In this document: in pieces, positions 40,879 to 49,817 of the stretch
Position numbering within the stretch: position 1 is the stretch's first letter
Layout of the letters: every line of letters starts with the position of its first letter
Program-made: the position numbers and the translations under genes
The notes under the pieces: model-generated
What the model was told of the DNA's origin: nothing
The model's input: only the letters and a program-made list of their open reading frames with translations
Databases searched by the model: none
Assembly (NCBI GenBank): GCA_963789005.1
Contig: CAWBIZ010000005.1
Coordinates: forward strand, 496,001 to 560,000
DNA from: DASSUW01 sp963789005
Lineage (GTDB): Bacteria; Actinomycetota; Thermoleophilia; Solirubrobacterales; Solirubrobacteraceae
Reading direction: 5' to 3'
DNA: 64,000 nucleotides

Positions 40879-42549
40879 GTGAGGCGCGAGCAGGTGTTCT
40901 GGGGTTGGGGCGAGCCTGGGGCGGGGCCGTCGCTGCCCGAGCACGCGGTGGAGTTCTTGCGCTCGGCGGTGGGCGTCAGCGGCGAGGTCGTCTCGACGCC
41001 CGTGGCGCTCGAGGCGGTGCGGCTGCGCGAGCCGGCGCTGGACGGCGCGGTGCGGGCGCGGCTGGAGGAGGTCGTGGGCTCCGGGCACGTGCGCGACGAC
41101 CGCTCGGCGCGAGTGCTGCGGTGCCGCGGCAAGTCGTACCTCGACCTGCTCGCCCAGCGGGCCGGGTGCTGCGAGGACGCGCCCGACACGGTGGTGGCGC
41201 CGGAGAGCCACGAGCAGGTGGCGGCGGTGCTGGCGGCCTGCGCGGAGGCCGGCGTGGCGGTCGTGCCGTTCGGCGGCGGCACGAGCGTGGTCGGAGGCCT
41301 CGAGCCGCTGCGCGGCGACTTCGCAGCGCTGGTCTCGCTCGATCTCGGCCGCATGGACGGCGTGCTCGCGGTCGACGAGCGCTCGCTGACCGCGACGCTC
41401 GGCCCGGGGCTGCGGCTGCCGGAGGCGGACCGGTTGCTGGCGGCGCACGGGCTCACGCTCGGCCACGTGCCGCAGAGCTACGAGTGGGCGACGGTGGGCG
41501 GTTGCGTCGCGACCCGTTCGTCGGGCCAGACCTCGACCGGTCTGGGAGCGATCGACGCGAACCTCGCCGGCGTGCGGCTGGCGACGCCGGCGGGAGAGCT
41601 GGCGGCGCGGGCGCTGCCCGCGAGCGCCGCCGGGCCGGACCTGCGGCAGCTCGTCGCGGGCTCCGAGGGAGCGCTGGGGGTGATCACGGCCGCGACGCTG
41701 CGGGTTCACCCGGTGCCGTCGGAGCGGCGCTACGAGGGCTGGGTGGTCGCGGGCTTCGAGGCGGGCTGCGAGGCGCTGCGAGCGCTCGCGCAGGCCGGCC
41801 TCGCCCCCGACGTGGCGCGGCTGTCCGACGAGGACGAGACCCGAACCGCGCTCGCGTTCGCCGGAGCGAACCGCCTGGCGCGCGCGGCCATCCACACCCG
41901 GGCCGTCGGCGGGCCGGCCGGCCTCGCGTCCCGCGGACGCGTGCAGGGCGGGCCGGCCGGCCTCGCCTCCCGCGGACGCGCGAACGGCGGCCCATGCCTG
42001 CTCGTGTGTGGCTGGGAAGGCGACGTCCGGCGGCGGCGGTCGGAGGCAGTCCGGCGGCTGCGCTCGGCGGGCGCGCGGAGCCTCGGGCAGCGGCCGGGGC
42101 GCGCGTGGCTGGCGTCGCGGTTCGCGGGACCGTACGTGCGCGACGACCTGCTCGACCGCGGCGTGATGGTCGAGACGCTGGAGACGGCGGCGCCGTGGTC
42201 GCGTCTGGCTGCCGTGCACGCGGCGGTGCGGGCCGCCCTGCCCGGCATGCTCGTCGGCTGCCACGTGTCGCATCTGTATCCCACGGGAGCGTCGCTGTAC
42301 TTCACCGTCCTCGGGCCGCGGGACGACGGCGATCCCGCCGGTCAGTGGCGGGCGGCGAAGGCCGCCGCCACCGACGCCCTGCTCGCCGCCGGCGGCACGC
42401 TCACCCACCACCACGCCGTGGGCCGCGACCACGCGCCGTGGATGGAGGCCGAGGTCGGCGCGCTGGGCCTCGGCGCGCTGCGAGCCGTCAAGGAGCGCTG
42501 CGATCCCGCCGGGGTCATGAACCCGGGCAAGCTGCTGGCGGCTACGTAG
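40879..42549 (+). CDS. FAD-binding oxidase / alkyl-DHAP synthase-like protein
   Basis: A 556-aa VAO-type flavoprotein. The FAD-binding domain shows VVAPESHEQVAAVLAAC and VVPFGGGTSVVGG. The C-terminal substrate cap ends with LTHHHAVGRDHAPWMEAEVG and DPAGVMNPGKLL. The HHH motif and overall order match alkyldihydroxyacetonephosphate synthase (ether-lipid synthesis) and related FAD-linked oxidases; the reaction is not certain. Around residues 350-380 there is an internal tandem duplication of a 13-residue unit (GGPAGLASRGR) not expected in the family. GTG 40879 is chosen by homology. Confidence 0.82.
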   Translation: MRREQVFWGWGEPGAGPSLPEHAVEFLRSAVGVSGEVVSTPVALEAVRLREPALDGAVRARLEEVVGSGHVRDDRSARVLRCRGKSYLDLLAQRAGCCEDAPDTVVAPESHEQVAAVLAACAEAGVAVVPFGGGTSVVGGLEPLRGDFAALVSLDLGRMDGVLAVDERSLTATLGPGLRLPEADRLLAAHGLTLGHVPQSYEWATVGGCVATRSSGQTSTGLGAIDANLAGVRLATPAGELAARALPASAAGPDLRQLVAGSEGALGVITAATLRVHPVPSERRYEGWVVAGFEAGCEALRALAQAGLAPDVARLSDEDETRTALAFAGANRLARAAIHTRAVGGPAGLASRGRVQGGPAGLASRGRANGGPCLLVCGWEGDVRRRRSEAVRRLRSAGARSLGQRPGRAWLASRFAGPYVRDDLLDRGVMVETLETAAPWSRLAAVHAAVRAALPGMLVGCHVSHLYPTGASLYFTVLGPRDDGDPAGQWRAAKAAATDALLAAGGTLTHHHAVGRDHAPWMEAEVGALGLGALRAVKERCDPAGVMNPGKLLAAT

Positions 42550-43492
42550 GCGGACGCGCCCGGATGGCGGCCACGTCGCCGAGCAGCTCGCCTGCGCCGG
42601 CCGCGAACGGCAGCAGCACGACCGACCCGCGCGCGAACGGCATGTCTCCGCCGCCGTCCGTCGTCAGCGTCCCCGCCCCGCGCGTGCCGACCAGGATCGA
42701 GAAGCCCGCGTCGAGCGTGGAGCCGCCGCTCAGCGACTCCGCACGGAAGAACGTTCCCGCCGCCTCCGGCAAGACGCGGCCGGGCGGCTCGACCGCACCC
42801 AGCTCGAGCGCCTCCAGCGCTCGGTCCCAGCCGAGGTCGAGGTGACCCTCGGCCTCCGTGAGCTCGAACCCGTCCCACTCGAGCAGCACCGAGAGGTCGG
42901 TCGGCTCCTGAAGCTCGACGAGCAGGATGCCGGCGCCGATCGCGTGCGGCATGCCGGCGGGCACGAAGATCGCGTCGCCGGCGCCCACTGGGAGCTCGTG
43001 CAGGGCGTCGAGCATCGCGGCCGAGTCCTGCTCGCGCATCCAGGCGCGCACCTCGGTGAGCTCGACGTCGCGCTGGAAGCCGGCCCAGACCGCGGCGTCC
43101 GGCTCGGCGTCGACGATCAGCCACGCCTCCGTCTTGCCGTACGGGATGCCGAGCGCCTCGCGGGCGAACTCGCGGTCGGGGTGGACGTGGACCGGCAGCC
43201 GCTGCCCGGCGTCGAGCAGCTTGACGAGGAGCGCGGGATCGGCGCCGTGGCGGCCGACGTGCTCGGCTCCCAGGTAGGCCTCGGGATCGGCGGCGATCGC
43301 GTCGCGCACCAGCGTCCCGTCCTCGAGCCTGCTCAGGCCCCGCTCGGCGTGCCCGAACGCGGTGTTGACGGCGCCCAGCCATTCCTCGGGCATGTGGTCG
43401 GACTCGAGCTCGAGCCCGCGGAACGCGGCGAGACGGGCGCCGCCCGCGTAGAAGTGGCGCAGCACGTTGGGTGGCAGCACCTGCGGCCTCAC
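42542..43492 (-). CDS. manA: Mannose-6-phosphate isomerase, class I
   Basis: Zinc enzyme interconverting mannose-6-phosphate and fructose-6-phosphate, 316 aa. The metal site is in LPVHVHPDREFAREALG, followed by the family GKTEAWLIVDAEPDAAVW; a third ligand is in GDAIFVPAGMPHAIG. GTG 43492 overlaps the upstream LacI gene's stop, so regulator and enzyme form one unit, suggesting the regulator controls mannose or related sugar use. The 3' end overlaps the convergent FAD gene by 8 bp. Confidence 0.88.
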   Translation of the reverse strand: MRPQVLPPNVLRHFYAGGARLAAFRGLELESDHMPEEWLGAVNTAFGHAERGLSRLEDGTLVRDAIAADPEAYLGAEHVGRHGADPALLVKLLDAGQRLPVHVHPDREFAREALGIPYGKTEAWLIVDAEPDAAVWAGFQRDVELTEVRAWMREQDSAAMLDALHELPVGAGDAIFVPAGMPHAIGAGILLVELQEPTDLSVLLEWDGFELTEAEGHLDLGWDRALEALELGAVEPPGRVLPEAAGTFFRAESLSGGSTLDAGFSILVGTRGAGTLTTDGGGDMPFARGSVVLLPFAAGAGELLGDVAAIRARPPT

Positions 43493-44475
43493 GGTGGCGG
43501 GACCTCCCCGGATCCTCGGATGACGAGCTCGGTGGGCACGACGATACGGCGCGGCGGCTCCTCGCCGCCGTCGAGTCGGGAGAAGGCGATCGCGGCGGCG
43601 CGCGCGCCGAGCTGCTGGCTGTCGTGGCGCACAACGGTCACGCCGAGCAGGTCGGCCAGCTCGAAGTCGTCGAAGCCGACGAGCGCGATCTCGTGCTCGA
43701 GGTCGCGCAGCGCGTGCAGCGCGCCGACCGTGTTGCGGTTGTTGCCCGCGAACAGCGCCGTCGGGCGCCGGTCCGGAGGCAGCGCGAGCAGCTCGCGCAC
43801 GGCCGCCTCGGCGTGCTCGGCGTCGCGCGTCCCGGTGCGGACCAGCTCCTCGCGGACGGGGATCCCGGCGGCCTCGAGCGCGTCGCGATACCCGGCGAGC
43901 CGCTCGGCGGCGGTGTAGAGCTCGCCGGGATCGGCGACCATCGCGATCCGCTCGTGGCCGTGCGCGAGCAGGTGCTCGACGGCCGACCGGGCGCCGCCGA
44001 GGTCGTCGAGGAGCACCACGTCGGCGTCGAGCCCGGCCGGCGGGCGGTCGACGAAGACCACCGGCGTGCCCTCGCTGCGGGCGGGCTCGAGGTAGCCGTG
44101 GTCGCGCGAGGCGGGGACGAGCAGCAGCGCGTCGACGCGGCGGCGGAGCAGCGCCTCGACCAGCTCCCGCTCGCGCCGCGGGTCCTCCTCGCAGGAGGCG
44201 GTGATGAGCATGAAGCCGCGCGCGCTCGCGGCGGCCTCGACCGCCTGGGCGATCGCGGAGTAGAACGGGTTGGCGACGTCCTCGATCACGAGGCCGAGCG
44301 TGGATGAGGTGCGGCCCTGGCGCAGCGAGCGCGCGAGGTCGTTGCGGCGGAAGCCGAGCTCCGCGATCGCCTCGCCGACACGGTGGGTGGTGGCCTCGGC
44401 GACGCCCGGCTCCTCGTTGATCACGCGCGAGACGGTCTTCAGGCTGACGCCCGCGAGCGCGGCGACGTCGCGCAT
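43489..44475 (-). CDS. LacI-family transcriptional regulator
   Basis: A sugar-responsive repressor of 328 aa from ATG 44475. The N-terminal helix-turn-helix is the classic MRDVAALAGVSLKTVSRVIN with a hinge LRQGRTSSTLGLVIEDVAN. The C-terminal periplasmic-binding-like domain has ANPFYSAIAQAVEAAA and PTALFAGNNRNTVGALHAL. An upstream in-frame TTG at 44499 would add eight residues but would sit inside a likely operator, so ATG 44475 is preferred. It is coupled to manA. Effector sugar unknown. Confidence 0.9.
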   Translation of the reverse strand: MRDVAALAGVSLKTVSRVINEEPGVAEATTHRVGEAIAELGFRRNDLARSLRQGRTSSTLGLVIEDVANPFYSAIAQAVEAAASARGFMLITASCEEDPRRERELVEALLRRRVDALLLVPASRDHGYLEPARSEGTPVVFVDRPPAGLDADVVLLDDLGGARSAVEHLLAHGHERIAMVADPGELYTAAERLAGYRDALEAAGIPVREELVRTGTRDAEHAEAAVRELLALPPDRRPTALFAGNNRNTVGALHALRDLEHEIALVGFDDFELADLLGVTVVRHDSQQLGARAAAIAFSRLDGGEEPPRRIVVPTELVIRGSGEVPPP

Positions 44476-44494
44476 GGTCGGCCTTCGTTCACCC

Positions 44495-44506
44495 GACAAC
44501 GTTGTC
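44495..44506. promoter_or_regulatory. LacI-type operator palindrome
   Basis: GACAACGTTGTC is a perfect 12-bp palindrome with the central CG typical of LacI/GalR-family operators. It is 19 bases upstream of the repressor start, so autoregulation of the lacI-manA unit is likely. Confidence 0.6.
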
Positions 44507-44521
44507 AGGGCGCGGAAGCTA

Positions 44522-45541
44522 TCAGCCGGCGCCGGCGGGCAGCGTGCCCTCGAGCACCGCGGGCCCGGGCCGCTTCGCCTTCGCGTCGGTCTCGCGGGTC
44601 ACGAGCACCTTCTCGTAGGTGGCGAACCAGCGCGGGAACTCGTCCTCGTCGCCCTGCTGCGGGCCGCCGGTGGTGAGCACGCCCTCTTTCGTGACCTGCG
44701 ACTGCGCGAACCCGAGCCGGCGCGGCGTGGCGCCCTCGCGCGTGAACCACACGGCGTACACCTCGCGGCCCTTGTTGGCGGGGACCTCCTGGGCGGCGAT
44801 CGCGAACTGCACCGCGCCGTCCTCGCGCCGGATCAGCCGCAGCAGGCCGGCGGCCTTCGAGTTCCCGGGGCCTTCGAGCACGATGTCGTTGCCCGTGGCG
44901 GTCGGCGTCGCGGTGGCGGCGGTCTCGGAGGCGGGCGTGGTCGCCTGCGGCTCGTCGTCGTCGCCGCGGCCGAGGATCAGGTAGAGCGCTCCGCCGACCA
45001 CGAGCACGAGCACCGCGATCAGCACCGCGCCGCCCAGGCGCGACGAGCGCGGGACGCTGGCCGCGGGCGCGCGTGCGGCACGCTCGCGCAGCTCACGTGG
45101 GCGCGGCCCGGCTCCGCCGGCCGCGGCGGTCGCGGCCGGCTCGTCGGCAGTCGGCTCGTCGGCACGCGCCGCTTTGGTCGGCTCACCGGCAGTCGACGCA
45201 ACGGTCGGCTCGTCGTCGCCCGGCACCTCGGGCACCGTCCCGCCGAGCTCGCGGAGCTGGTCGGCGGCGGTGGCCGCCCAGTCGCGCGCGAGCGGGTTGC
45301 GGGCCACGGCCGCGCGCGTGCGCTCGGCCTCGGCGTCGGGCTGCTGGCCGAGCAGCCAGTCGGCGATCCGGCCGCTGTCGACGCCCGCCTGCGGGTCGCC
45401 TGCCAGCGCGCGGACGCCGGCGTCGGCCCGCTCGCGGACGTCGCGCTCGGGGATCGCCAGCAGCTCCGACAGCTCGCCGTACGACCGGCCCTGGCGCAGC
45501 ACGAGCTCCAGCACGGCGCGCTGATCCGGGGCAGGGCTCAC
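44522..45541 (-). CDS. Membrane protein with sigma-like N-terminus and anti-sigma-K (RskA)-like C-terminal domain
   Basis: A 339-aa protein. The N-terminus (PDQRAVLELVLRQGRSYGEL then SELLAIPERDVRERADAGV) resembles a sigma region 4 or ECF-type helix-turn-helix. A long acidic, Ala/Thr-rich linker and one transmembrane segment near residue 190 (LGGAVLIAVLVLVVGGALYL) follow. The outer domain ends KGREVYAVWFTREGATPRRL, similar to RskA anti-sigma-K C-terminal domains. A membrane-bound regulator of an ECF sigma is plausible; no sigma gene is adjacent. GTG 45541 is preceded by TACCCT at seven bases on the minus strand. Confidence 0.65.
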   Translation of the reverse strand: MSPAPDQRAVLELVLRQGRSYGELSELLAIPERDVRERADAGVRALAGDPQAGVDSGRIADWLLGQQPDAEAERTRAAVARNPLARDWAATAADQLRELGGTVPEVPGDDEPTVASTAGEPTKAARADEPTADEPAATAAAGGAGPRPRELRERAARAPAASVPRSSRLGGAVLIAVLVLVVGGALYLILGRGDDDEPQATTPASETAATATPTATGNDIVLEGPGNSKAAGLLRLIRREDGAVQFAIAAQEVPANKGREVYAVWFTREGATPRRLGFAQSQVTKEGVLTTGGPQQGDEDEFPRWFATYEKVLVTRETDAKAKRPGPAVLEGTLPAGAG

Positions 45542-45548
45542 CGGCCTG

Positions 45549-45558
45549 AGGGTAGTGT
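45549..45558. promoter_or_regulatory. Overlapping divergent -10 boxes
   Basis: On the minus strand TACCCT (45549-45554) is seven bases before GTG 45541. On the plus strand TAGTGT (45553-45558) is ten bases before ATG 45569. The boxes overlap by two bases, so the two genes may compete for polymerase. Confidence 0.3.
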
Positions 45559-45568
45559 GCCGCCCCTG

Positions 45569-45997
45569 ATGAGCACCCCGTTCGAAGGCTGGCCCGTCGG
45601 CTTCGATCGCCTGTACGGGCTCGAGCTGCTGAGCTACAGCGACGAGGAAGCCCGCGCCCAGGTCGAGGTGCGTGACGAACTCCGCCAGCCGGCGGGTCTC
45701 GTGCACGGCGGCGTGTTCGCCTCGATCGCCGAGACGCTGGCCTCGATGGCCACCTGGGTGGCCGTGCACGAGCAGGGCATGAGCGCCCAGGGCCTCTCCA
45801 ACCAGACGAGCTTCCTGCGCCCGATCGTCGACGGGACGATCCACGCCGTCGCCCGCCGCCGCCACAAGGGCCGCACGACCTGGGTGTGGGAGGTCGAGAT
45901 CACCGACGACGCCGATCGCCTGTGCGCGCTCGTGCGGATGACGATCGCCGTCAGAGAGCTACCGGCGGGCGCCGGCCCGGCCGGTACGCGTTCGTGA
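45569..45997 (+). CDS. PaaI-type hotdog-fold thioesterase
   Basis: A 142-aa acyl-CoA thioesterase family protein. Hotdog features are VRDELRQPAGLVHGGVFASI then AETLASMATW (active-site region HGG...E), QTSFLRPIVDGTIHAVARRR and a terminal beta strand. Typical substrates are aromatic or medium acyl-CoA esters; the true one is unknown. The last 47 bp overlap the convergent nadE gene. Confidence 0.88.
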   Translation: MSTPFEGWPVGFDRLYGLELLSYSDEEARAQVEVRDELRQPAGLVHGGVFASIAETLASMATWVAVHEQGMSAQGLSNQTSFLRPIVDGTIHAVARRRHKGRTTWVWEVEITDDADRLCALVRMTIAVRELPAGAGPAGTRS

Positions 45998-47708
45998 TCG
46001 GCATCCGCCGGTCGCGCCCGAACGCGCGCGGGGTGATCTTGATGCCGGGCGGCGCCTGGCGGCGCTTGTACTCGGAGCGGTCCACCAGCGCGATCGCCCG
46101 CTCGATCGCATCGCTCGGCAGGCCGGCCCGCTCGAGCTGATCGGGCTCGAGGTCCTCCTCGATGTAGCCCTCGAGGATCGCGTCGAGCGTGTCGTAGTCG
46201 CCCAGCGAGTCGGTGTCGCGCTGGTCGTCGCGCAGTTCGGCGCTCGGCGCGCGGTCGATCACCGAGCGCGGCACCGGACGGGAGGCGTCGCGCGCGTTGC
46301 GGTAGTCGACGAGCCGGTAGACCAGCGTCTTGGGCACGTCCTTGATGACCGCGAAGCCCCCGGCCGAGTCGCCGTAGAGCGTCGAGTAGCCGACCGAGTT
46401 CTCCGACTTGTTGCCGGTCGTGAGCACCAGCCAGCCGAACTTGTTCGACAGCGCCATCAGGACGTTGCCGCGGATCCGGGCCTGCAGGTTCTCCTCGGTG
46501 ATGTCGCTCTCCCGATCCGCGAACACGTCGGCCAGCAGCTCGTCGTAGACCTCCATCGTGCGGCCGATCGGGATCTCCAGCAGCTCGACGCCGACGTTCT
46601 CGGCGAGCGCGTGGGCGTCGTCGCGGGTGCCGGACGAGGAGTAGCGCGACGGCATCGTCGCGCACGTCACGCGGTCCGCGCCCAGCGCGTCTACGGCCAC
46701 GAGCAGCGTGAGCGTCGAGTCGATGCCGCCCGAGAGGCCGATGACCACGTGCTCGAAGCCGTTCTTGGCGACGTAGTCGCGGGTGCCGAGCACGAGCGCG
46801 GCGTAGACCTCGGCCTCGGGTCCGAGCAGCGGCGCGACGTCGCCGCCGATGCGGCCCTCGCCGGCCTCGCCGCGCGCCAGCGGGCCGATCCGGCGCACCT
46901 CCGGGAGCATGCGCCGCACCGGCGTGCGCAGCCGCGTGTCCCGCAGCCGCGCGGTCAGGGCCGCCTGCAGGTCGACGCTCGCCACGGTCAGCGCCTCGGC
47001 GAACTGCGGCGCGCGGGCGAGCACCGTGCCCTCGTGGTCGATCAGCAGCGAGTGGCCGTCGAAGACCAGCTCGTCCTGCCCGCCGACGAGGTTGCAGAAC
47101 GCGACGGCCGCGAGGTTGTCGCGGGCGCGCTGGATCAGCATCCGCTCGCGCTCCGAGCCCTTCCCGGCGTGGTAGGGCGACGCCGAGGCGTTGAGGATCA
47201 GCGCCGCGCCCGCCAGCGCCTCGTCGGAGGCCGGCGGGCCCGGCGTCCAGATGTCCTCGCAGATCGACAGGCCGAGCCGCGCGTCGCCCAGCTCGAGCAC
47301 CGCGCCGCCGTCGCCGACCTGGAAGTAGCGCTGCTCGTCGAACACGCCGTAGTTGGGGAGCTCGACCTTGCGGTAGGCGGCTTGGAGTGCCCCGTCGGCC
47401 AGCACGGCGAGGGCGTTGTAGACGTCGTCGGCGCGCTCGGGGAAGCCGACGAGCGCCACGATCCCCTCGGCCTCGCGCGCCAGCTCGGCGAGCGCCTCGC
47501 GCGTCGCGTGCAGGAAGTGCTCCTTCAGCAGCAGGTCCTCGGGCGGGTAGCCGGTGAGCGCGAGCTCGGGGAACAGCACGAGCTCGGCGCCCGCGTCGCG
47601 CGCGGCCTCGATCTGCGCGGCGATCCGCGCGCTGTTGCCCTCGAGGTCGCCCACGCGCGAGTCGATCTGCGCGAGCGCCAGGCGAAGGGGTGGGATCAGG
47701 CCGGCCAT
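45951..47708 (-). CDS. nadE: Glutamine-dependent NAD+ synthetase
   Basis: Final step of NAD synthesis. It has 585 aa. An N-terminal nitrilase-type glutaminase carries Glu in LFPELALTGYPPEDLLL, Lys in AYRKVELPNYGVFDE and Cys in GLSICEDIWTPG. The C-terminal synthetase has ATP-binding HVVIGLSGGIDSTLTLLVAV and TTGNKSENSVGYSTLYGD. ATG 47708 (MAGLIPPLRLALAQIDSRVG) is chosen; upstream codons are not conserved. Confidence 0.95.
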   Translation of the reverse strand: MAGLIPPLRLALAQIDSRVGDLEGNSARIAAQIEAARDAGAELVLFPELALTGYPPEDLLLKEHFLHATREALAELAREAEGIVALVGFPERADDVYNALAVLADGALQAAYRKVELPNYGVFDEQRYFQVGDGGAVLELGDARLGLSICEDIWTPGPPASDEALAGAALILNASASPYHAGKGSERERMLIQRARDNLAAVAFCNLVGGQDELVFDGHSLLIDHEGTVLARAPQFAEALTVASVDLQAALTARLRDTRLRTPVRRMLPEVRRIGPLARGEAGEGRIGGDVAPLLGPEAEVYAALVLGTRDYVAKNGFEHVVIGLSGGIDSTLTLLVAVDALGADRVTCATMPSRYSSSGTRDDAHALAENVGVELLEIPIGRTMEVYDELLADVFADRESDITEENLQARIRGNVLMALSNKFGWLVLTTGNKSENSVGYSTLYGDSAGGFAVIKDVPKTLVYRLVDYRNARDASRPVPRSVIDRAPSAELRDDQRDTDSLGDYDTLDAILEGYIEEDLEPDQLERAGLPSDAIERAIALVDRSEYKRRQAPPGIKITPRAFGRDRRMPITNAYRPGRRPPVAL

Positions 47709-47766
47709 GGCGCTCAGTTTCGCACTCCACTGCCTCGCGCAGAGCGCTCGTCGCCGCTTCGGCCGC

Positions 47767-48270
47767 TCACCGCTGACCTCGCTGGGGTGCACCGCTGGCA
47801 AGCCACTCGTCGGCGAAGGCCTGGAGCTCGGCGGGATCGTCCGTGCGCAGCAGGCGGCGCCAGGCGAGCGCCGTCGTCGGGCCGTCGCGGCGGGCGAGGA
47901 TCACCGCCTGGCCGGCAGCCGCCACCTCGGCATCGAAGGGGCCGGCAACCTCCTCTTGGACCGTTGCGAGCTCGGGCTCGATCCGCTCGGCGAGGATCAC
48001 CACGTTGCCCAGCTCGAGCGCGTGGATGAGCTGGTCGTCGGTCAGCGGTCGGCGGTCGCGGGTGACGAGGTCGGGTCTGTGCGTGCCGCTGGTGGGCGGC
48101 TCGTCGCCGCTCGCGCGCGCCGGCCCGCCGTGGGCCGCGCCGCGGTCCGGGCGCAGCTCTCCCGGCCCCTGGGCGGTGCCGATCTCCGCGTCGTCCTGCC
48201 CGCCGAGCAGCAGCACCAGCCCGAGCAGGGCCACCAGAGCGGCCACGATCCCCAGCGCGGCCCGCCTCAA
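47767..48270 (-). CDS. DUF3105 family membrane-anchored protein
   Basis: A 167-aa protein with an N-terminal hydrophobic segment (AALGIVAALVALLGLVLLLG, residues 4-23) and a DUF3105 domain marked by DEPPTSGTHRPDLV and QLIHALELGNVVILAE. The domain is common in Actinobacteria and Thermoleophilia and uncharacterised. TTG 48270 overlaps the acyltransferase stop codon (TTGA), so translation coupling is likely. Confidence 0.7.
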   Translation of the reverse strand: MRRAALGIVAALVALLGLVLLLGGQDDAEIGTAQGPGELRPDRGAAHGGPARASGDEPPTSGTHRPDLVTRDRRPLTDDQLIHALELGNVVILAERIEPELATVQEEVAGPFDAEVAAAGQAVILARRDGPTTALAWRRLLRTDDPAELQAFADEWLASGAPQRGQR

Positions 48271-49736
48271 GCCGGGCTCTTGGTCCGCCGCCGCGGCGCG
48301 GGGCGCTTGGTGGCGGGCACGCCGGCGGCCGCCGACAGCTCGCCGATCGCCGAATGCAGGTCGGCGGCGAGGTCGTCGATGTCGGCCATCGCCTCGTAGT
48401 CGCCGAGCAGGCCGAAGAAGATGCGCCCGTCGTAGGACATGATCGCGATCCCGAGCGCGGTGTTGAGCACGAGCGGCACCTCGGGGTAGAACGCCCGCAG
48501 GCGCCGGCCGAGCATGAAGATCGGGAACTGCGGGCCGGGGACGTTGGTGACGGTGACGTTGAAGAGCCGCTGCAGCGTCTGCAGCCGTGCTCCCTGGTCG
48601 AGCAGCGTGGGCGCCGCGAAGCCGGCCATCTGCGTCAGCGTCTCGGCGCCGATCGCCTGCGCCGAGCCCTTGAGGTCGCCGAGCGCCTCGTGGACGACGC
48701 GGTAGCGCTCGAGCGGATCGGCGACGCCCACCGGCAGCGGCGCGTAGATGGCGGCCACCTTGTTGCCGAGCGACCCGCGCTCGTCCGCCGTGCGTACCGA
48801 CACCGGCACCATCGCCTTGAGCTCGAGCCCCTCGGGGTCGCGGCCGCGGCGGATCAGGTGGGAGCGCAGCGCGCCGGCGACGACCGTGAGCACGACGTCG
48901 TTGACCGTGCCCCCGGCGGCGGCCTTGACGGCCTTGAAGCGGTCGAGGTCGGCCTCCACCCACGCGAAGCGCCGGTGCGAGCCGATGCGCACGTTGAGCG
49001 GGCTGGGCGGCGCGCCGCCGAGGCCGGCGCCGGCCATCGAGGCGAGCCCCGCGACCGTGCGCGCGAGCTGCTCGCCCGCGCGCCGCGGATCGGCGACCGC
49101 GCCGGCCGCGGCCCGGACGGCGTCGAGCGGAGCGGCCGCGCGCTCGGCGAGCGCGTCGGCCAGCAGCGCCGCGCCTGACGGCTCGGGACGCGGGTACCAG
49201 GCGGGACCGGGCTCGCGCTCGGGCGGGTCGGCATCGAGGTCGAACAGCACGGTCATGATGTCGACGCCCGAGATCCCGTCGACGAGCGCGTGGTGCGTCT
49301 TGCAGACGAGCGCGAAGGCGTCCTCGCCGACGCGGTCGACGAGCCAGATCTCCCACAGTGGCTTCGCGCGGTCGAGCTGCTGCGAGAACACGCGGCCGGC
49401 GAGCCGCCGCAGCTCGTCCTCGCCACCTGCCTCGCGCTTCGCGCTCGTCGCCGCTTCGCTAGGCGCGGGCAGCGCGGTGTGGCGAACGTGGTAGCGGGCG
49501 TTGAAGTGCGGGTCGTCGACCCACACCGGCCGCGCCTGGGCCAGCGGCGGGAACGCGAGCTTCTGTCGGTATCGCGGGACGAGATGCAGGCGGCTCTCGA
49601 TCATCGCCACGAAGTCGTCGTACGGCGGCGCCTGGCCGTCGAACACCAGCACCGAGCCGACGTGCATGTGCGCGCCGGCCTTCTCGAGCGCGAGGAACGA
49701 CGCGTCGAGGCCGGTGAGGCGATCCGGGTTTCCCAT
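48267..49736 (-). CDS. Wax ester synthase / diacylglycerol acyltransferase (WS/DGAT)
   Basis: A 489-aa bifunctional acyltransferase family enzyme making triacylglycerol or wax esters from acyl-CoA. It starts MGNPDRLTGLDASFLALEKA, and the catalytic HHxxxDG motif is in LVCKTHHALVDGISG near residue 150. Later family blocks are GTVNDVVLTVVAGALRSHL and TVTNVPGPQFPIFMLGRRL. It implies storage-lipid synthesis. ATG 49736 follows a promoter-like sequence (49745-49773). It shares a short AT-rich divergent region with an ECF sigma gene. Confidence 0.92.
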   Translation of the reverse strand: MGNPDRLTGLDASFLALEKAGAHMHVGSVLVFDGQAPPYDDFVAMIESRLHLVPRYRQKLAFPPLAQARPVWVDDPHFNARYHVRHTALPAPSEAATSAKREAGGEDELRRLAGRVFSQQLDRAKPLWEIWLVDRVGEDAFALVCKTHHALVDGISGVDIMTVLFDLDADPPEREPGPAWYPRPEPSGAALLADALAERAAAPLDAVRAAAGAVADPRRAGEQLARTVAGLASMAGAGLGGAPPSPLNVRIGSHRRFAWVEADLDRFKAVKAAAGGTVNDVVLTVVAGALRSHLIRRGRDPEGLELKAMVPVSVRTADERGSLGNKVAAIYAPLPVGVADPLERYRVVHEALGDLKGSAQAIGAETLTQMAGFAAPTLLDQGARLQTLQRLFNVTVTNVPGPQFPIFMLGRRLRAFYPEVPLVLNTALGIAIMSYDGRIFFGLLGDYEAMADIDDLAADLHSAIGELSAAAGVPATKRPAPRRRTKSPA

Positions 49737-49744
49737 CGCGAGCG

Positions 49745-49773
49745 ATTCTGGCGCGTCCACGAGGGTTCCACAA
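49745..49773 (-). promoter_or_regulatory. Promoter of the WS/DGAT gene
   Basis: Read on the minus strand, TTGTGG (-35) and CAGAAT (-10) are separated by 17 bases, and the -10 box is eight bases before ATG 49736. This is the best-spaced two-box promoter found in the window. Confidence 0.45.
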
Positions 49774-49790
49774 ACTCTCTACAGAAAGTG

Positions 49791-49817
49791 TTGAAAACCT
49801 TCTACATCGTGTAGACT
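49791..49817 (+). promoter_or_regulatory. Promoter and palindrome of the ECF sigma gene
   Basis: TTGAAA (49791-49796) and TAGACT (49812-49817) are 15 bases apart, with GTG 49825 seven bases later. A perfect dyad TCTACATCGTGTAGA (49801-49815) overlaps the -10 box, and TCTACA also occurs at 49778. It may be a repressor site or a self-recognition element; the local AT richness is unusual for this genome. Confidence 0.45.
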
